Positions 1-12,549 of a stretch of 64,000 bases of DNA are shown one piece after another. The notes beneath the pieces were generated by a model. It was given only the letters and a program-made list of their open reading frames with translations. It was not told where the DNA came from and did not search any database. The stretch covers positions 62,001-126,000 of the forward strand of contig NC_092408.1 in NCBI RefSeq assembly GCF_009017415.1, in the 5' to 3' direction. Made by a program: the position numbers and the translations under genes. This DNA comes from Aspergillus flavus (taxonomy: Eukaryota; Ascomycota; Eurotiomycetes; Eurotiales; Aspergillaceae). Position 1 is the stretch's first letter; every line of letters starts with the position of its first letter.

Positions 1-211
1 AGATTGGCATGTCTTTTGTTTATCGCCCGATCCACCACCTTATTGTCAGGAGTCCGTGTCCGAGCAGGTGAAGCAGGTGGACCCACCCCCATACTGTGAG
101 CAGTCCGTGTCTGAGCAGGGGGTGAGAAAACGGCGCAGAGGTATCTTCTCTTCTTATTTTCGTTTTATGTGCTATTGTCATTCAATAGTCCATTAATAAT
201 ATTTAGATCCA

Positions 212-970
212 ATGCCACTTGACAATAAAACACGAAAAACAACGCTCCTTTCATCCCCTCAATCGAGGGGCTCTCCCACCGAGCCCGATACACCGAGTAC
301 TCTCCCCCCATCCCCTCCGTCCCCGTCCTCAATCCGTCCAACTTGCTTCACACATGCTTCCTCTCCTGGCCGCACAGAGCGTAACAGACTTGCGTATCTT
401 GTACATGAGTTCAGTAGTTTGTCAGATGGCCAGGTTCGTAAAGTACTAATTGGATCACGACACGATCATCTCCTAGCCATACCAAACGATGTAGACAATG
501 GCCTGGCATCGGAGTCGGAGAAAGTCAGCTTTGCCAAGGACGAGCCGATTACACGCCGCAGTCTGGAACAATACATCGAGACGATAATCAAGCGCCACAT
601 ATCCCCTATCGTCGATGAGATTGTCGATAGTGCCGTGAGCATGTCTCGCGATCAGTTCTTCGACGAATGCAAAACGAACGAAGCCGAATTTCGCGAGCAG
701 GTCGACGATGGTACCTCCGAGGTACGCACGATGGCCAATGAATGTATAAAGGAGATGCAAGAAGAAGCGCAAAAGCACATTCATGAAATGGAAGAGCAAG
801 CACAACAGTGCATGAATGATATTCAGAATCAGGGAATCCAGGTTGAGATGTCTGCGGAGAAAAACACGGCCAAGTTGAAGTATTGGTTCAATGCTTCTTC
901 ACGGTTCTTACTCGATAGCAAGTCAGGTAGCCATGAGCTGGGCACTGATGTCCGACGCAGTTCCATTTAG
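212..970 (+). CDS. Hypothetical coiled-coil protein
   Basis: Intact intronless frame of 252 aa with no family I recognise. The first 60 residues are Ser/Pro-rich and probably disordered. Residues about 110-215 are rich in Glu, Gln and Lys with regular hydrophobic spacing and look like a long helix or coiled coil (for example 'MQEEAQKHIHEMEEQAQQ'). There is no signal peptide or membrane segment. The charged helical half argues for a real protein, and the overlapping reverse frames look like shadows. Function is unknown. An upstream exon beyond the window edge is possible. Confidence 0.45.
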   Translation: MPLDNKTRKTTLLSSPQSRGSPTEPDTPSTLPPSPPSPSSIRPTCFTHASSPGRTERNRLAYLVHEFSSLSDGQVRKVLIGSRHDHLLAIPNDVDNGLASESEKVSFAKDEPITRRSLEQYIETIIKRHISPIVDEIVDSAVSMSRDQFFDECKTNEAEFREQVDDGTSEVRTMANECIKEMQEEAQKHIHEMEEQAQQCMNDIQNQGIQVEMSAEKNTAKLKYWFNASSRFLLDSKSGSHELGTDVRRSSI

Positions 971-2189
971 ATTTGGTACTGCCCTCATATATCTCAGCAT
1001 TGTCGTCGTGCACTTCGATTTTTTATAAGTTCGCTAGAAGATTAGTGACGTGGGCCGGCATCGAATCGCAAAACGCGAACAGGCTCCCAACTTCATTTTG
1101 CATGATCTAAGTATCGGCGTCATCAGCTCTGGATCTCATATCGAACCCGTGCTTTGGATTGAACACCGAGGCAGCCAGCTACCAAAGCGTCGAAGACAGG
1201 AATTCGTGCAAAGGGGAGGCAGGGTTGAACTGATGGGGTCCTCCGTCTCACAATGCCGATAGGTGCGCGTCAAAATTGCAGAAGCCACAAGCAAGTTCAC
1301 CTCCAGCATCGCAGCTGGTTTTTCCAGCTCCTCTCGGGAGCTCCACCAGACACACTCTCCTTCTCAATGTCGATGAAGAAACCTTCCGCGTTACGGGAAG
1401 GCAGTCAAAGGCTGCAGGATCGAATTCCCGCACCTTGTACCTCAGGTTGTTCTTCCACGGCCCACAAAGATGAGTAGCAGACAAGTACAGTAATTGTAGT
1501 TCTGGGGTTTGTCTTATACCTCGTTCCGGTTCAGTTGGAATGGGGCAGATATACATCAGGCTTGATCCTTCTTTCTTGTATCCGTGGGCCTGGATATGGT
1601 CGTCGGTTAGACAATTGGGACCGGTGGGACCATCTGTGCATGCTGATCGTAACATTAACCTAGCGGTGGTCTAGTATATCTTTGAAGCATTCTTTACGGT
1701 CACGTCCTTGATCTTGTATAATCTTTTATCGGGGTCGATATTGCCTGAAGTCCTTGAGTCGTCAAGAATTCGAGCCAGCGACACTCCAATCAGGAACCCT
1801 AGTCGGGAAATGGGCGACTGCCAGCCAGGAATTTCGCGACTCGTATCATAGTCGGGCCCCGGCCTGCGCATCAGCTCTCGCTTACCCAGCTATAGTTTCC
1901 TCCCTGCCCAGGCCAGACAAACGCTTCCTATGCCTACCACCAGTCGATAGGCACACCCATCCGCGCAACTATGTGCACCTGGTCAAACTCTTGATCCTTC
2001 TCTACATTTACCAAGATGAATGGCTCGGAGTGCACCCCTTTGAAGGGTTAGAGGCGGGCGCGGCCCCTCGCTGCCATATCCCGGAGTTCCTAGCTTCTTC
2101 TTCTTCTTCTTCTTCTTCTACGACTATCACGCTCCCCGAGATCCTTCCTGCGCTGTACCTCGCCGCCGCAGACTTTAACGACTTGCCAT
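971..2189. other. Stretch without a clear gene
   Basis: About 1.2 kb with only short unconvincing frames on both strands. It contains a (TTC)n microsatellite around 2095-2118 that would read as poly-Ser in one frame. No RNA gene or transposon end was recognised. Confidence 0.4.
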
Positions 2190-2698
2190 GACCCGGCAGG
2201 GCACGGTAGTGTTCAACCTACCAGGCCACGCGTGGTTCGTGGTCGATTCACCCGGACTGGCCACCGGGCGGATTACTATTGTAGACTTTGGCTCCAGTGG
2301 AAGTGTCTGTGCTTCTGTCTCCCGCCGGCCGTGGAATATGGGCTAAGTTATGGGTTTCATGTGGATGGGTCGGTTGGTGTCTGATATTGTGGACTTATCT
2401 ATCGGGAGACCGCCATAGTATAATGAACCGTTTGTTTTCCCCATAACGTTCTTGGTCTGTGTGGGGTCACAATTGTTGTCCAATAACGAACGGTAGCTTG
2501 GATATGGACCTTCCGATCCTCGACCTCTTGGAGTCCACTCGACAGAGCAATCTGTTTCTCCATCCCGCCTACTGTTCCCGCAGTAACTGGGACGTGTGGG
2601 CCCGGATCATCGAGCAGAGTGTGCCTGGGTATCTGGAGCTGGAAGAACAAGGGTGGGAAGTGGAATTCGAGCTTGATCATCTGCTGGAGATTGAGTAA
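2190..2698 (+). pseudogene. Possible remnant of an unidentified gene
   Basis: A short frame opening at 2190 (MTRQGTVVFNLPGHAWFVV...) ends near 2346. A second, starting at 2459, contains 'LPILDLLESTRQSNLFLHP' and an acidic C-terminus and ends at 2698. Both have protein-like composition, but I see no convincing splice joining them and recognise no family. They may be exons or decayed pieces of one gene. Low confidence. Confidence 0.2.
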
Positions 2699-3362
2699 GT
2701 GCTGAAATCTGTAACAGCATGCCGCCACCCCAGTTGTTATGCTCGCAGACTAGCGGCTAGCATGATCGAAGTGCTGCATCACTGTCGTCTGTAGACCTCG
2801 GTCTGCATCCATAGGTTAGGGCCGTTACGCACAGGTTTAGAACTTTAGATCTTGAATCCATAGTTTTCTATTGGGCACCCGTAGGTTGATAAAAAAGGGA
2901 AACACACGGAATCATATATATATTCGGTCTGTATTGTGGTATACACTAGGTAGTCAATGTCATAGAGGTTTGGTTTACGGTATATCGACAGAATACCAAT
3001 TTAATGATCAGTTGTATACCACATCCGTTGTCCTGGGCAGCTTAGAGGGATGTGGTGGAGGATGAGGAGGAGAGTGTTCTCTTGTGGGTTACTGAGGAGA
3101 ATGTGTAGCATCCTTGAGCATTGACAAGATATTGGTGATCTATCTAGTCGCTGGTGCTCTGGGCTTGGTTTGTATGCATGTAGGATAGCGACCAATGTAG
3201 GTGAAAAGGCAGACTGCCATCTATTGATAGCGATATTGAGTACTAGCATAGGGTGTTTAAGTGCTAAAGATGAATGACAGTTTGATATTTGAAACTGAAT
3301 AACGTCCAACCACCATCTGACTTTATGTCCGTCGCAGAACCAAGATAGATATCACGCTCAGC
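2699..3362. other. Intergenic region, nothing recognised
   Basis: About 660 bases between the weak remnant and the 3' end of the GH10 gene. No supported frame, RNA gene or repeat was seen. The part next to 3363 presumably holds the 3' UTR of the xylanase gene. Confidence 0.4.
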
Positions 3363-4827
<1,465 letters not shown>

Positions 4828-6392
4828 TTTGGATGGGGAACGAAATCGATAGAGACTGGATGTGTTGTAGAGAAGTCATGATCATTGACTTGGAGGAATA
4901 TATATAGGCATTTGCGGCCGACTTGATATTTCCTCTGTGGAGAGAGCTATTTAGGCAAAAGTATTGAAACTCTAGAAGAGGACTTGAATATTGCAGAGTG
5001 CGTACTACGCAGTTTGTTACATTAGGACAGCATCTCTGGATGCCTTGTTTGATATGCAGGATCACCCTGTGGGGCTTCCTTGGCAGCTAAAGGACCCTGG
5101 GATATGAGGCACACCCGAGGTTTCGCCAAGGTCTAGTGTGTCCTACTATGAAACCTCTTCTCGAGTGCGAGCTAGGGAGACTCTTGGCAAGACAGCACAT
5201 CCTTAGGGCTCGGCAAAACCCGCGGGTCAAGAAGAGGCTTAGATCTTACACGCATAGGCTCTTCGTAAGGACCTGTAAATTGATAAGAGCAAACATCTGG
5301 GATATACAGGCTCGAATAACACGTCTCCCATAACTCTTCATTTAGTATGTTCACAATACAATTTTAGTGAGTTTTATAGGTAAACTATGCATCTAACCCG
5401 TGGGTGGATCGGTTTAGGTACGGACTTAGGATCTGAACCCGCGGGTCGGGCATATTTCCTGATATTGGACCCAAATCCGACCAGTAGCGAGGACCTAGAG
5501 AGCATCTCGCCCCGCACATATCAGTCGATGGCATGGACAGCGGTGCACGATACGTAGCAGAAGTTAGCAATACTTCACTGTGGAGAAAAGGGGTAGGTAG
5601 GAACCATACGAGCCAACCAACTGCCAGCCTGCACCATCGGCACTTAGAAGTCAAATCTATTCCGGATTTCCCGCACAGATCAACTTCCAAGTGGGGCGCA
5701 AAAAGCCACTGAATCATAAGGCTGGTCCTAAGAGGGTCAGCCTCGTTCTCATTCGAGACATCGCATGCAGGAACCCTGTCAGCTTTCGTGAAGATATTCA
5801 TATAGCCTAAATCCAGGGGAGTGGGGGGCCGCAGCCGAATGTCATCGATTTCAGCATTGATCGACATATATCCGTGAAGATATGCACCAGGTTTTACATT
5901 CTTCCTGCCCCAAGGTATACTTCCGATGGGTCGGAATAGTGACCGTTCTGGATGAAGTATATGGTTAGACGGGTCACATTGACCTGAAGACGGCAATTTT
6001 GAGATCGCCTTTGCCGGATATTAGTTCTCGAGACCCGATGTAACGTAGATAACAGGGTTTTGGACCCATCTTTCTGCAGCGCGCGGACCCTGCGCCCTGC
6101 GTGCCGAAACAACCTAACAGCTGTGAGGTGGAGCCAGTGCGTTATACTCCGTAAATCCCCACATTGACTGCAATCTGGAAGTGGAGTCCTTGTCCCGTCT
6201 TCATAACCGTATTTTCAGCGCGTAGGGAGTATGGATGTAGCAGTAGATAGAAATGGATTGACGTTCATTACTCGGATACCTAGACACATTATAGACAATA
6301 CATAATAACACTATGCGAACACAAACGGACTCCACCGGTACAACCTGCCAAATGCTAAGGAATTGGCGTGCGGCGTAGAAAAAGGTGGTAAA
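4828..6392. other. Intergenic region with repeat debris
   Basis: Upstream region of the GH10 gene, followed by hAT-like repeat sequence (listed separately) and a stretch holding minus-strand frames of 203 and 72 aa. These frames have no recognisable domain and partly run through the repeat, so I do not call them genes. A TATA-like 'tatatataggc' lies near 4900, about 75 bases upstream of the GH10 start. Confidence 0.4.
5204..5482 (+). repeat. hAT-like end with CCCGCGGGT motifs, copy 1
   Basis: Begins TAGGGCTCGGCAAAACC followed by CGCGGGT. The start resembles hAT transposon terminal repeats (CAGGG/TAGGG) and closely matches the sequence at 8683. A 48-base block at 5435-5482 aligns with 8780-8827 at most positions (GAACCCGCGGGT ... 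TGGACCCAAA). No transposase is visible, so this is probably a decayed non-autonomous element. Outer limits are uncertain. Confidence 0.5.
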
Positions 6393-7940
6393 TCACGACA
6401 AGACAAACGAGTTCAGCACTACACTTCCTCCAGTCCCAGTAGTCGCAAAGTTGAAGATACCAAAGCGGTACCCCATGAAGAACTCCCAGTTATTGTTCAA
6501 TTCATAGGTATCTCCCAAGTTCGTGAACGTCACGCCATCTAAACTGTACGAGAACTGGCCACTTCCCGCGTAAGGGGTGATGTCTGCTTCTACACGAAGC
6601 CATATCTCACTACCAGAGAACTCGGCCCTCGCACTCTCCGTCCCTGTAGATACGGTGTTCCAATCCGAGTCCATCTCCAGGCCCGTGGTAACGCCGATGT
6701 GAGAGGTGCCTCCGTCATTGACGACGCCAATCCAGGCGGAGGAATGACGGAGCAGTGAAAGGCCCGCACGGTCACCGCTGAACATGGAACTAGTATTAAG
6801 GTGGATGGTGGCAGTTGAGATAGGGCCTAGAATACGATGGGTTAAGGTATTCTTCGCTGCGTATAGGTCATCGGTCACTGAGGCAGTGGTAAGTGTGACC
6901 CCATGGTCGATCGACCACTTGTCATTGTCAGGGTTGTGATTCCATTCCCATTGTGGCGAGAGGGTATCTCCCGTGAATTGGTCGGTGTATGGTTCAAAGG
7001 ATGAGATGGGAGTGGACGGAGGAGTGATATTCACCGCGTCATAAGTTGTGCTCCATCCACCGTCCACCAACTCCACCGAAGGCCAGCCATCGCTTCCCCA
7101 GACCAAAGGAGCGAGAACTGGAATTCGTCCTCCAGGATAGGCATCAACAAAGGCCATATAATACCAATCCCCATTCGGGGTGTCAACAATACCTCCCTGG
7201 TGTGGGTATCCGGCCCCTGAGACAGGATTGCCAGCATCGGAAATCAGTAGGCGACGCTCATAAGGACCGAATACACCAGAGGTTGACATAAGAACATGTT
7301 CCTCATTAGCGGGGTGAACCACAAAGATGTAGAAGTTCCCATTGTGCTGATAAAACCGAGATCCCTCCAGATATCCAGCATCGTCCGTAGGAAAAACCAT
7401 CTGGGAGCTCACTTCGCTCAGCCCATCGTCGGAAAGCTCGGCGACGGAGATCCCACTGTTCCCGTAGGCAACATACATTTTGTCATCGTCTGTAATGAGC
7501 AGACCACAATCATAGTAGCATTTATTGATCGTGGAGGCTTGGGTCCATGGGCCATCGGCATTGGGGGCCGTGTAAATGTATGTGGTACCATCAATGCAGC
7601 CCATCCAGTAGAAGGTCGACGTACTTGGTCGATAGTTCAATGTCGAAGCCCATGTACCGCGAATGTATGCGTGGTTGCCACCTTCGAGGTAGTACTCTGA
7701 GCCGAATGTAAGCTCTGGAATGGAGTGACCCGCAAACTCCCAATTCAAAAGATCGTATGATTTCAACAGTGGGGCACCGGGGGAGTAATGCATATTGGAG
7801 GCAGAATAGTAGAATGTATCATCGACGCGAATAATATCGAGGTCCGCAAAATCCTCCCAAAAGGTTGGATTGGCGATCTGGGATACTGTTCTAGTAGCCA
7901 TGCTCATCAATGGCCCCAGGAGGAAAGGGTTGGCTTTCAT
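6393..7940 (-). CDS. GH43 beta-xylosidase / alpha-L-arabinofuranosidase
   Basis: Five-bladed beta-propeller glycosidase, expected to release xylose or arabinose from arabinoxylan fragments. I place the start at 7940 (MKANPFLLGPLMSM), giving 515 aa; the open frame continues to 8087 but that extension has no family character. N-terminal GH43 domain: 'FWEDFADLDIIRVDDTFYY' with the general-base Asp, then YLEGSRFY with catalytic acid Glu192. From about residue 310 a beta-sandwich C-terminal domain starts at 'DQFTGDTLSPQWEW', as in two-domain GH43 xylosidases. The N-terminus is only weakly signal-like, so secretion is uncertain. Single exon. Whether xylosidase or arabinofuranosidase activity dominates cannot be told from sequence. 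Confidence 0.9.
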   Translation of the reverse strand: MKANPFLLGPLMSMATRTVSQIANPTFWEDFADLDIIRVDDTFYYSASNMHYSPGAPLLKSYDLLNWEFAGHSIPELTFGSEYYLEGGNHAYIRGTWASTLNYRPSTSTFYWMGCIDGTTYIYTAPNADGPWTQASTINKCYYDCGLLITDDDKMYVAYGNSGISVAELSDDGLSEVSSQMVFPTDDAGYLEGSRFYQHNGNFYIFVVHPANEEHVLMSTSGVFGPYERRLLISDAGNPVSGAGYPHQGGIVDTPNGDWYYMAFVDAYPGGRIPVLAPLVWGSDGWPSVELVDGGWSTTYDAVNITPPSTPISSFEPYTDQFTGDTLSPQWEWNHNPDNDKWSIDHGVTLTTASVTDDLYAAKNTLTHRILGPISTATIHLNTSSMFSGDRAGLSLLRHSSAWIGVVNDGGTSHIGVTTGLEMDSDWNTVSTGTESARAEFSGSEIWLRVEADITPYAGSGQFSYSLDGVTFTNLGDTYELNNNWEFFMGYRFGIFNFATTGTGGSVVLNSFVLS

Positions 7941-8682
7941 GATGGCTCTTGAAGATTGTCTAGTTTTGTAAAGATAGAATTCAAAAGGAAAAATGAAGGA
8001 AAAACCGACTCTTTGATCTGTAGTACCAACGAAAGCTTGGGGCCTTGTCAATATACAACCGCCTTTTGGAGTATATTCTATCGTCACGCAGTTTGAGGCA
8101 TAAAGTGAATGGGCAGCAATGCCACATGAAGGAAATGTCCGTGGCCAATTAAACTTTAGACAAGAACAATATCAGTACTCTGTAGATACTAGTAGGTTGA
8201 GTTGGTGAGACTTACCCCACCGGAGATGTGAAATCTACCTACTCTTGACTCTCGAGAATCAAAATAGCCGGATGCTATCACCCAGTGGAAGATACCGGCA
8301 AAGCACCGCAGAAGGATGAATATGCAATGTCCGTAATTGGTCCTCCTGCCTGGATGGACGTGGCAACGTTTCATAACCCCTGCAAACCCCTCCCATGGCG
8401 CAGCGCTAAACTACTATCGCTGATGAAGCAATTTGGTATATGTGACTATGGAAATAGATACAAGCCATTATATGGTTCAAACCTAGGCTCCAGGTCTATA
8501 CAATAAATATAGTAGCTTGATAGTAGAGCGCTCCTCCAAGGTCAAAACAAAGATGCGCGTATGGTCAAGACAACTTAGTAGGCGTTCAGAGGGGGTATGT
8601 CAGTGGGTATGTTTGTAATAAAAGAAATACGAGAAGGCAGGACTAAATATTGACGATCAATCTATTATGTTATAGTTGTAAC

Positions 8683-8855
8683 CAGGGCTCGCCAACACCC
8701 GCGGGTAGCTCCCGCGGGTTCCAGGACGACCTGTTTCTTACCCACCGGTATGTACAGTACCGTACAGGTTTTGGGCTTTGAACCCGCGGGTTGAGTCACG
8801 TTCCCGATGCTGGACCCAAACCCAACCCTATAAAAACACCACGAAATCCGGTCCA
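8683..8855 (+). repeat. hAT-like end with CCCGCGGGT motifs, copy 2
   Basis: Starts CAGGGCTCGCCAACACCCG and carries three CCCGCGGG motifs in about 110 bases. The block 8780-8827 matches 5435-5482 in the same orientation. The shared head and subterminal block make this the same family as copy 1. No coding capacity; the opposite terminus was not found. Confidence 0.5.
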
Positions 8856-9281
8856 TAGAGATGGATATACAGTTTGAAAAATTTCGATGCTAACAGGTTA
8901 TATTTTGAATGATCCTTTCACCTTCCTAACTCTACTAACTTATTTACTCGATATGACACAGGTAACGGTATTCAGCAAACCGCGACCTATCGGGGGTCAT
9001 GTAATCCACTAGGGCCTTGGCCTGGGTGGGCCTTTCACCTAACTTGAGACCCAGACACAGGAGGTACAACAACAAGGCGGGGTGCAGAAGCTCTTGCAGA
9101 TCTGTCGGCTGAAGGTTTGTTTTAGGCCAAATGAAACATACACTATGAACGAAAAAGGCAAAAGTCCGATATGTGTTCGATGCACCCTGCAGTTCGGTCG
9201 GCAAAGAGTTCAGGTGTCCATGCAACTCCTATGGGTAGAATTAAACACATGAGACACACTCGCGGCTGAATGGTTTCGGGT

Positions 9282-9338
9282 TTTAGCCGGTGCGTTGCAG
9301 AAGCAATAATTAAATCAAGCCTGTATTGGGGCTATAAA
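9282..9338 (+). promoter_or_regulatory. GH62 promoter: XlnR-type site and TATA box
   Basis: TTTAGCC at 9282-9288 is the reverse complement of GGCTAAA, the binding sequence known for the xylanolytic activator XlnR in Aspergillus. It lies about 140 bases before the chosen ATG. TATAAA is at 9333-9338, about 90 bases before the ATG. Binding is inferred from motif identity only. Confidence 0.5.
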
Positions 9339-9427
9339 TCTGGCCCAGTGTCGTCGTTTTAAGTTGCTACTACAACATTCTGCTCCACTTTTGTTCCCAT
9401 TGCTTGTCATTGAATACAGAGTCCACA

Positions 9428-10414
9428 ATGAAAGTTACAAAGAAAGTTCTTGATCAATCCCTATGTTGCACAGCATTGCTTGCCTTAGTGGGAGGTGCCG
9501 CAGCGCAATGCGCCCTACCATCGAGCTACAGCTGGACATCAACCGGCGCGCTCGCGGAGCCTAAGGCAGGATGGGCTGCGCTCAAGGACTTCACCAATGT
9601 TGTGTTCAACGGCCAGCATATCGTCTATGGATCAGTTGCCGATACCTCCGGAAACTATGGCTCGATGAACTTCGGTCCTTTTAGCGACTGGTCCGAGATG
9701 GCCTCGGCCAGCCAGAACGCCATGAACCAGGGCACTGTTGCACCCACACTCTTCTACTTTGCGCCCAAGGATGTCTGGATCCTCGCCTATCAATGGGGTC
9801 CGACCTCATTCTCCTACAAGACCTCCAGTGATCCCACCGACGCGAATGGTTGGTCAGCGGCCCAGCCTCTCTTCTCGGGAACGATTTCTGACTCCGATAC
9901 GGGAGTCATCGACCAAACTGTCATTGGCGATGATACGAATATGTATCTCTTCTTTGCGGGTGACAATGGCAAGATCTACCGCGCCAGCATGCCCATCGAT
10001 AACTTCCCGGGCGATTTCGGTACGCAATCCGAGATCATCCTGAGTGACACGAAGGAGAACCTATTCGAAGCGGTGCAGGTCTACACCGTCGACGGCCAAA
10101 ACAAGTACTTGATGATTGTCGAGGCCATGGGCGCCAATGGACGCTATTTCCGCTCCTTCACGGCTGATAGTCTGGATGGGGAGTGGACGGTCCAGGCGGG
10201 CACTGAGAGCCAGCCCTTCGCTGGAAAGGCCAACAGTGGCGCCACCTGGACGAACGATATCAGTCACGGTGATCTGGTTCGCAACAACCCCGATCAAACG
10301 ATGACAGTCGATCCTTGCAATTTGCAGTTGCTCTACCAGGGACGGGACCCTAATGCCAGTGGCGATTACAATCTGCTGCCATGGAAGCCAGGTGTCCTAA
10401 CCCTGCAGGTGTAG
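9428..10414 (+). CDS. axhA: GH62 alpha-L-arabinofuranosidase (arabinoxylan arabinofuranohydrolase)
   Basis: Secreted enzyme removing single arabinofuranose side groups from arabinoxylan. Single exon. I use the ATG at 9428 ([11 protein letters not shown]), because it directly precedes a hydrophobic signal peptide ending GGAAAQ; the frame extends eight codons upstream. The mature protein begins [19 protein letters not shown], the GH62 start, and shows '[20 protein letters not shown]', '[19 protein letters not shown]', 'LFEAVQVY', EAMG, GRYFRSF and '[17 protein letters not shown]', all family signatures around the catalytic Asp/Glu positions. At 328 aa it is a single-domain GH62 without a carbohydrate-binding module. 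It debranches substrate for the neighbouring GH10 enzyme. Confidence 0.95.
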   Translation: MKVTKKVLDQSLCCTALLALVGGAAAQCALPSSYSWTSTGALAEPKAGWAALKDFTNVVFNGQHIVYGSVADTSGNYGSMNFGPFSDWSEMASASQNAMNQGTVAPTLFYFAPKDVWILAYQWGPTSFSYKTSSDPTDANGWSAAQPLFSGTISDSDTGVIDQTVIGDDTNMYLFFAGDNGKIYRASMPIDNFPGDFGTQSEIILSDTKENLFEAVQVYTVDGQNKYLMIVEAMGANGRYFRSFTADSLDGEWTVQAGTESQPFAGKANSGATWTNDISHGDLVRNNPDQTMTVDPCNLQLLYQGRDPNASGDYNLLPWKPGVLTLQV

Positions 10415-11004
10415 AGTGATTGTTACTTTTTCGCTGTCGCTAGCTGCTTTACTAAGGCCTGGAGCGTGTTACTATCACCTAGTAAATTTTGAAGGTTGGA
10501 TGAGTCGGTCATGGCAGGCATGAAGTAGAATGGTCTGGATGGAAGCACTAGTAACAGCCAATTACAATGATTATTTTTGCAGATATTCCGAACTTTTTGT
10601 AATCCCAAAATTGATTCCATGCTTCTTTAGCAGTCGTTGTACGCATTGACCATTAAAATAAAATAAAGAAATAAAAATATTAAAGTATTTAGTCCGTAGG
10701 CCTCGCGTGGGGCTGTCCATGCTTCAGGATTGTGACTTCGGCCGATCCTAAGGATAATGAATCGTCTATACTATGATAGAGTACAGATATGGTCAGCTCA
10801 TAGGGTTCACAATCATTGCCCATTAACCTTTTCGTTGCCAGAATACAAAACAAATAAATCAATTAGGATGAAAAACTCAAACATGACGGCCTTACTACAT
10901 GCATCAAGAGACAATATAGTTAAAAAGTAGATGACACTACATAGTTTCTCTCCACCTTCCTCTGCTCCATAACACTATTCCATAGCAGGCTCCCTTCATT
11001 TGCG
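10415..11004. other. Convergent 3' intergenic region
   Basis: Space between the ends of the convergent GH62 and CE1 genes. AT-rich around 10650-10690 (aataaaataaagaaataaaaat), consistent with polyadenylation signals. No gene supported. Confidence 0.4.
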
Positions 11005-11832
11005 TTAGAACTGAGAGAAAAACTCCCAAATGAGACCGGGCGTAAAAGAATCCGAGGAACCTCCGTCCGAAGGAAGTGGTTCGTGGTCGCCATCAAAAGC
11101 AACCCACTGGACAGGATAGCCCTCAGCACAACCCGTATAATCCGTTACCACATGGGTTCCGCTTCCAACCCCGGGTTCAGGAGGAGTCGCAGCATCACAG
11201 CCATTCACCTGAGCATAGTGGTCTCGCAATGTCCGGCCAAGCTCGACGTTTAGCACGCTATCGCTAATTCCATGCTGACCGAAATAGGCAATGGGAACAG
11301 ATCCGCCATCACAGCCACTTATTTCAGCACCGGAAAGAACCGCAACAGCGCGGAAGACGTCGGCGCGCGAACAGGCCACTGAGTAGCTCATGCCTCCCCC
11401 CCAGCTCCAGCCGGTGGCGAAACGGCGGTCCTGATCAATGCAGAAGGAAGATTCTATCGCTTCGAGGAGTTGGTCGGTGAATGTGATATCGTCACCGTTG
11501 GTGTTGGCCCAGCCGTTGCTCAGCCCTTGGGGAGCAATGAAGACGGTGGGCACATCCCCGGCCAGGGAGCTCAGCCCGTAGAATCCGTTTTCGACGACAT
11601 TGTTCATGGTGCCGTCCCGCCAGTGGTACCCTATCACAAGTTTGTGAGGAGTGCTGGCATCATAGTTGTCCGGGGCTTGAATGATGTACTCCCGAGACTG
11701 CCCGTTGACGTCCATGTAGTTGAGACCGTTGCTGAGGCTTGGATTTGTGCCGCATCCAGAGGAGCTAGCTGCAGCGGCATTGATGGCTAATTCTGCAGCT
11801 GCGACACAGAATGAGGCCAAAGTAGGACGCAT
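11005..11832 (-). CDS. faeC: Feruloyl esterase, type C (CE1-like), secreted
   Basis: Carboxylesterase expected to release ferulic acid from arabinose side chains of xylan. 275 aa, single exon. N-terminal signal peptide MRPTLASFCVAAAELAINAAAA, then SSGCGTNPSLSNG, the typical start of mature fungal FaeC/FaeD-like enzymes. Alpha/beta-hydrolase elements: HKLVIGYHWRDG oxyanion region, 'RRFATGWSWGGGMSYS' with nucleophile Ser143 in GWSWG, an Asp in GQHGISDSVL, and His in 'WVAFDGDHEPLP'. Several Cys suit an extracellular disulphide-bonded protein. It completes a debranching set with GH62 and GH43. The symbol is assigned by resemblance to Aspergillus FaeC; an acetylxylan esterase of the same fold is less likely. 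Confidence 0.88.
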   Translation of the reverse strand: MRPTLASFCVAAAELAINAAAASSSGCGTNPSLSNGLNYMDVNGQSREYIIQAPDNYDASTPHKLVIGYHWRDGTMNNVVENGFYGLSSLAGDVPTVFIAPQGLSNGWANTNGDDITFTDQLLEAIESSFCIDQDRRFATGWSWGGGMSYSVACSRADVFRAVAVLSGAEISGCDGGSVPIAYFGQHGISDSVLNVELGRTLRDHYAQVNGCDAATPPEPGVGSGTHVVTDYTGCAEGYPVQWVAFDGDHEPLPSDGGSSDSFTPGLIWEFFSQF

Positions 11833-12430
11833 TTTGAGGGAGTAGAAACGCGCTCTTGCAATAAAGGGGGATAAATGAGGAGCTTTTTTTTACGCGGGTG
11901 ATAATATGTGGAATTGTGAATGATGAAGTGGACTTTCAGTGAAGAAGTGATGAGGCAGGCAGGTTTTCGGCTTCTTCTTATGTTGCCTATTTCCTACTCC
12001 ATATACAGTACCACCATTATCCAGGGCTCAGACTAATGATGTACAATTGGTATACTTCGACAATCAATTCGCAAAGTGCCAAGAGCCATACTCCGGCGAT
12101 CATCAACCATGCGGGGTGGCATTTGAGGCTAAATTGTTTATCCAAATGACACTTAAGTAACGAGGAAAATGAACCGGCTATTTTTAAAGTTGTATGGGAC
12201 AGTCCGTACCCTAAGAAGCAAGATCGCGGTGGGAGTGTTGTTGATCGACGTGCGAAGTATATTCGGCAATGGAGATTGTCCTTCATTGCCGAAGACGTGA
12301 CTTAGGGCATTCTGCCGCTGACCAAGCGGGCCAAGCCCTTGGTAACAACCAGAAGGTTTGAACTCCACTCCCAATGCATTTGACTGACATATCAATAGTC
12401 TATATAATTCTTTGCAACTAAACATCCAGT

Positions 12431-12549
12431 ACATACGACCATAGGGTGTGGAGAACAGGGCTTCCCGTCCGCTCAGCCGTACTTAAGCCACACGCCGGGA
12501 GGTTAGTAGTTGGGTGGGTGACCACCAGCGAATCCCTCCTGTTGTATGT
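12431..12549 (+). rRNA. 5S ribosomal RNA
   Basis: Starts ACATACGACCATAGGGTGTG and ends CTGTTGTATGT, whose terminal stretches pair as the 5S closing stem. The internal control region reads GCCGTACTTAAGCCACACGC with GGTTAGTAGTTGGGTGGGTG downstream. Length of 119 nt matches fungal 5S rRNA and a T-run follows as a Pol III terminator. Dispersed single 5S genes are normal in Aspergillus. Confidence 0.95.

Larger units (their letters stand above)
8088..9427. other. Region between the GH43 and GH62 genes
   Basis: No gene supported. Contains the second hAT-like repeat (8683-8855), and the GH62 promoter at its right end. Short frames on both strands (60-93 aa) lack family features. Confidence 0.4.

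Noticed and set aside
1248..1655. 135-aa minus-strand frame with overlapping plus-strand frames
   Set aside because: No recognisable family, competing frames on both strands, no promoter or splice support.
5385..5996. 203-aa minus-strand frame
   Set aside because: Its C-terminal part is translated from the CCCGCGGGT repeat, and the rest has no domain or protein-like composition.
7031..7700. Frames opposite the GH43 gene (68-134 aa)
   Set aside because: Shadows of a strongly supported gene.
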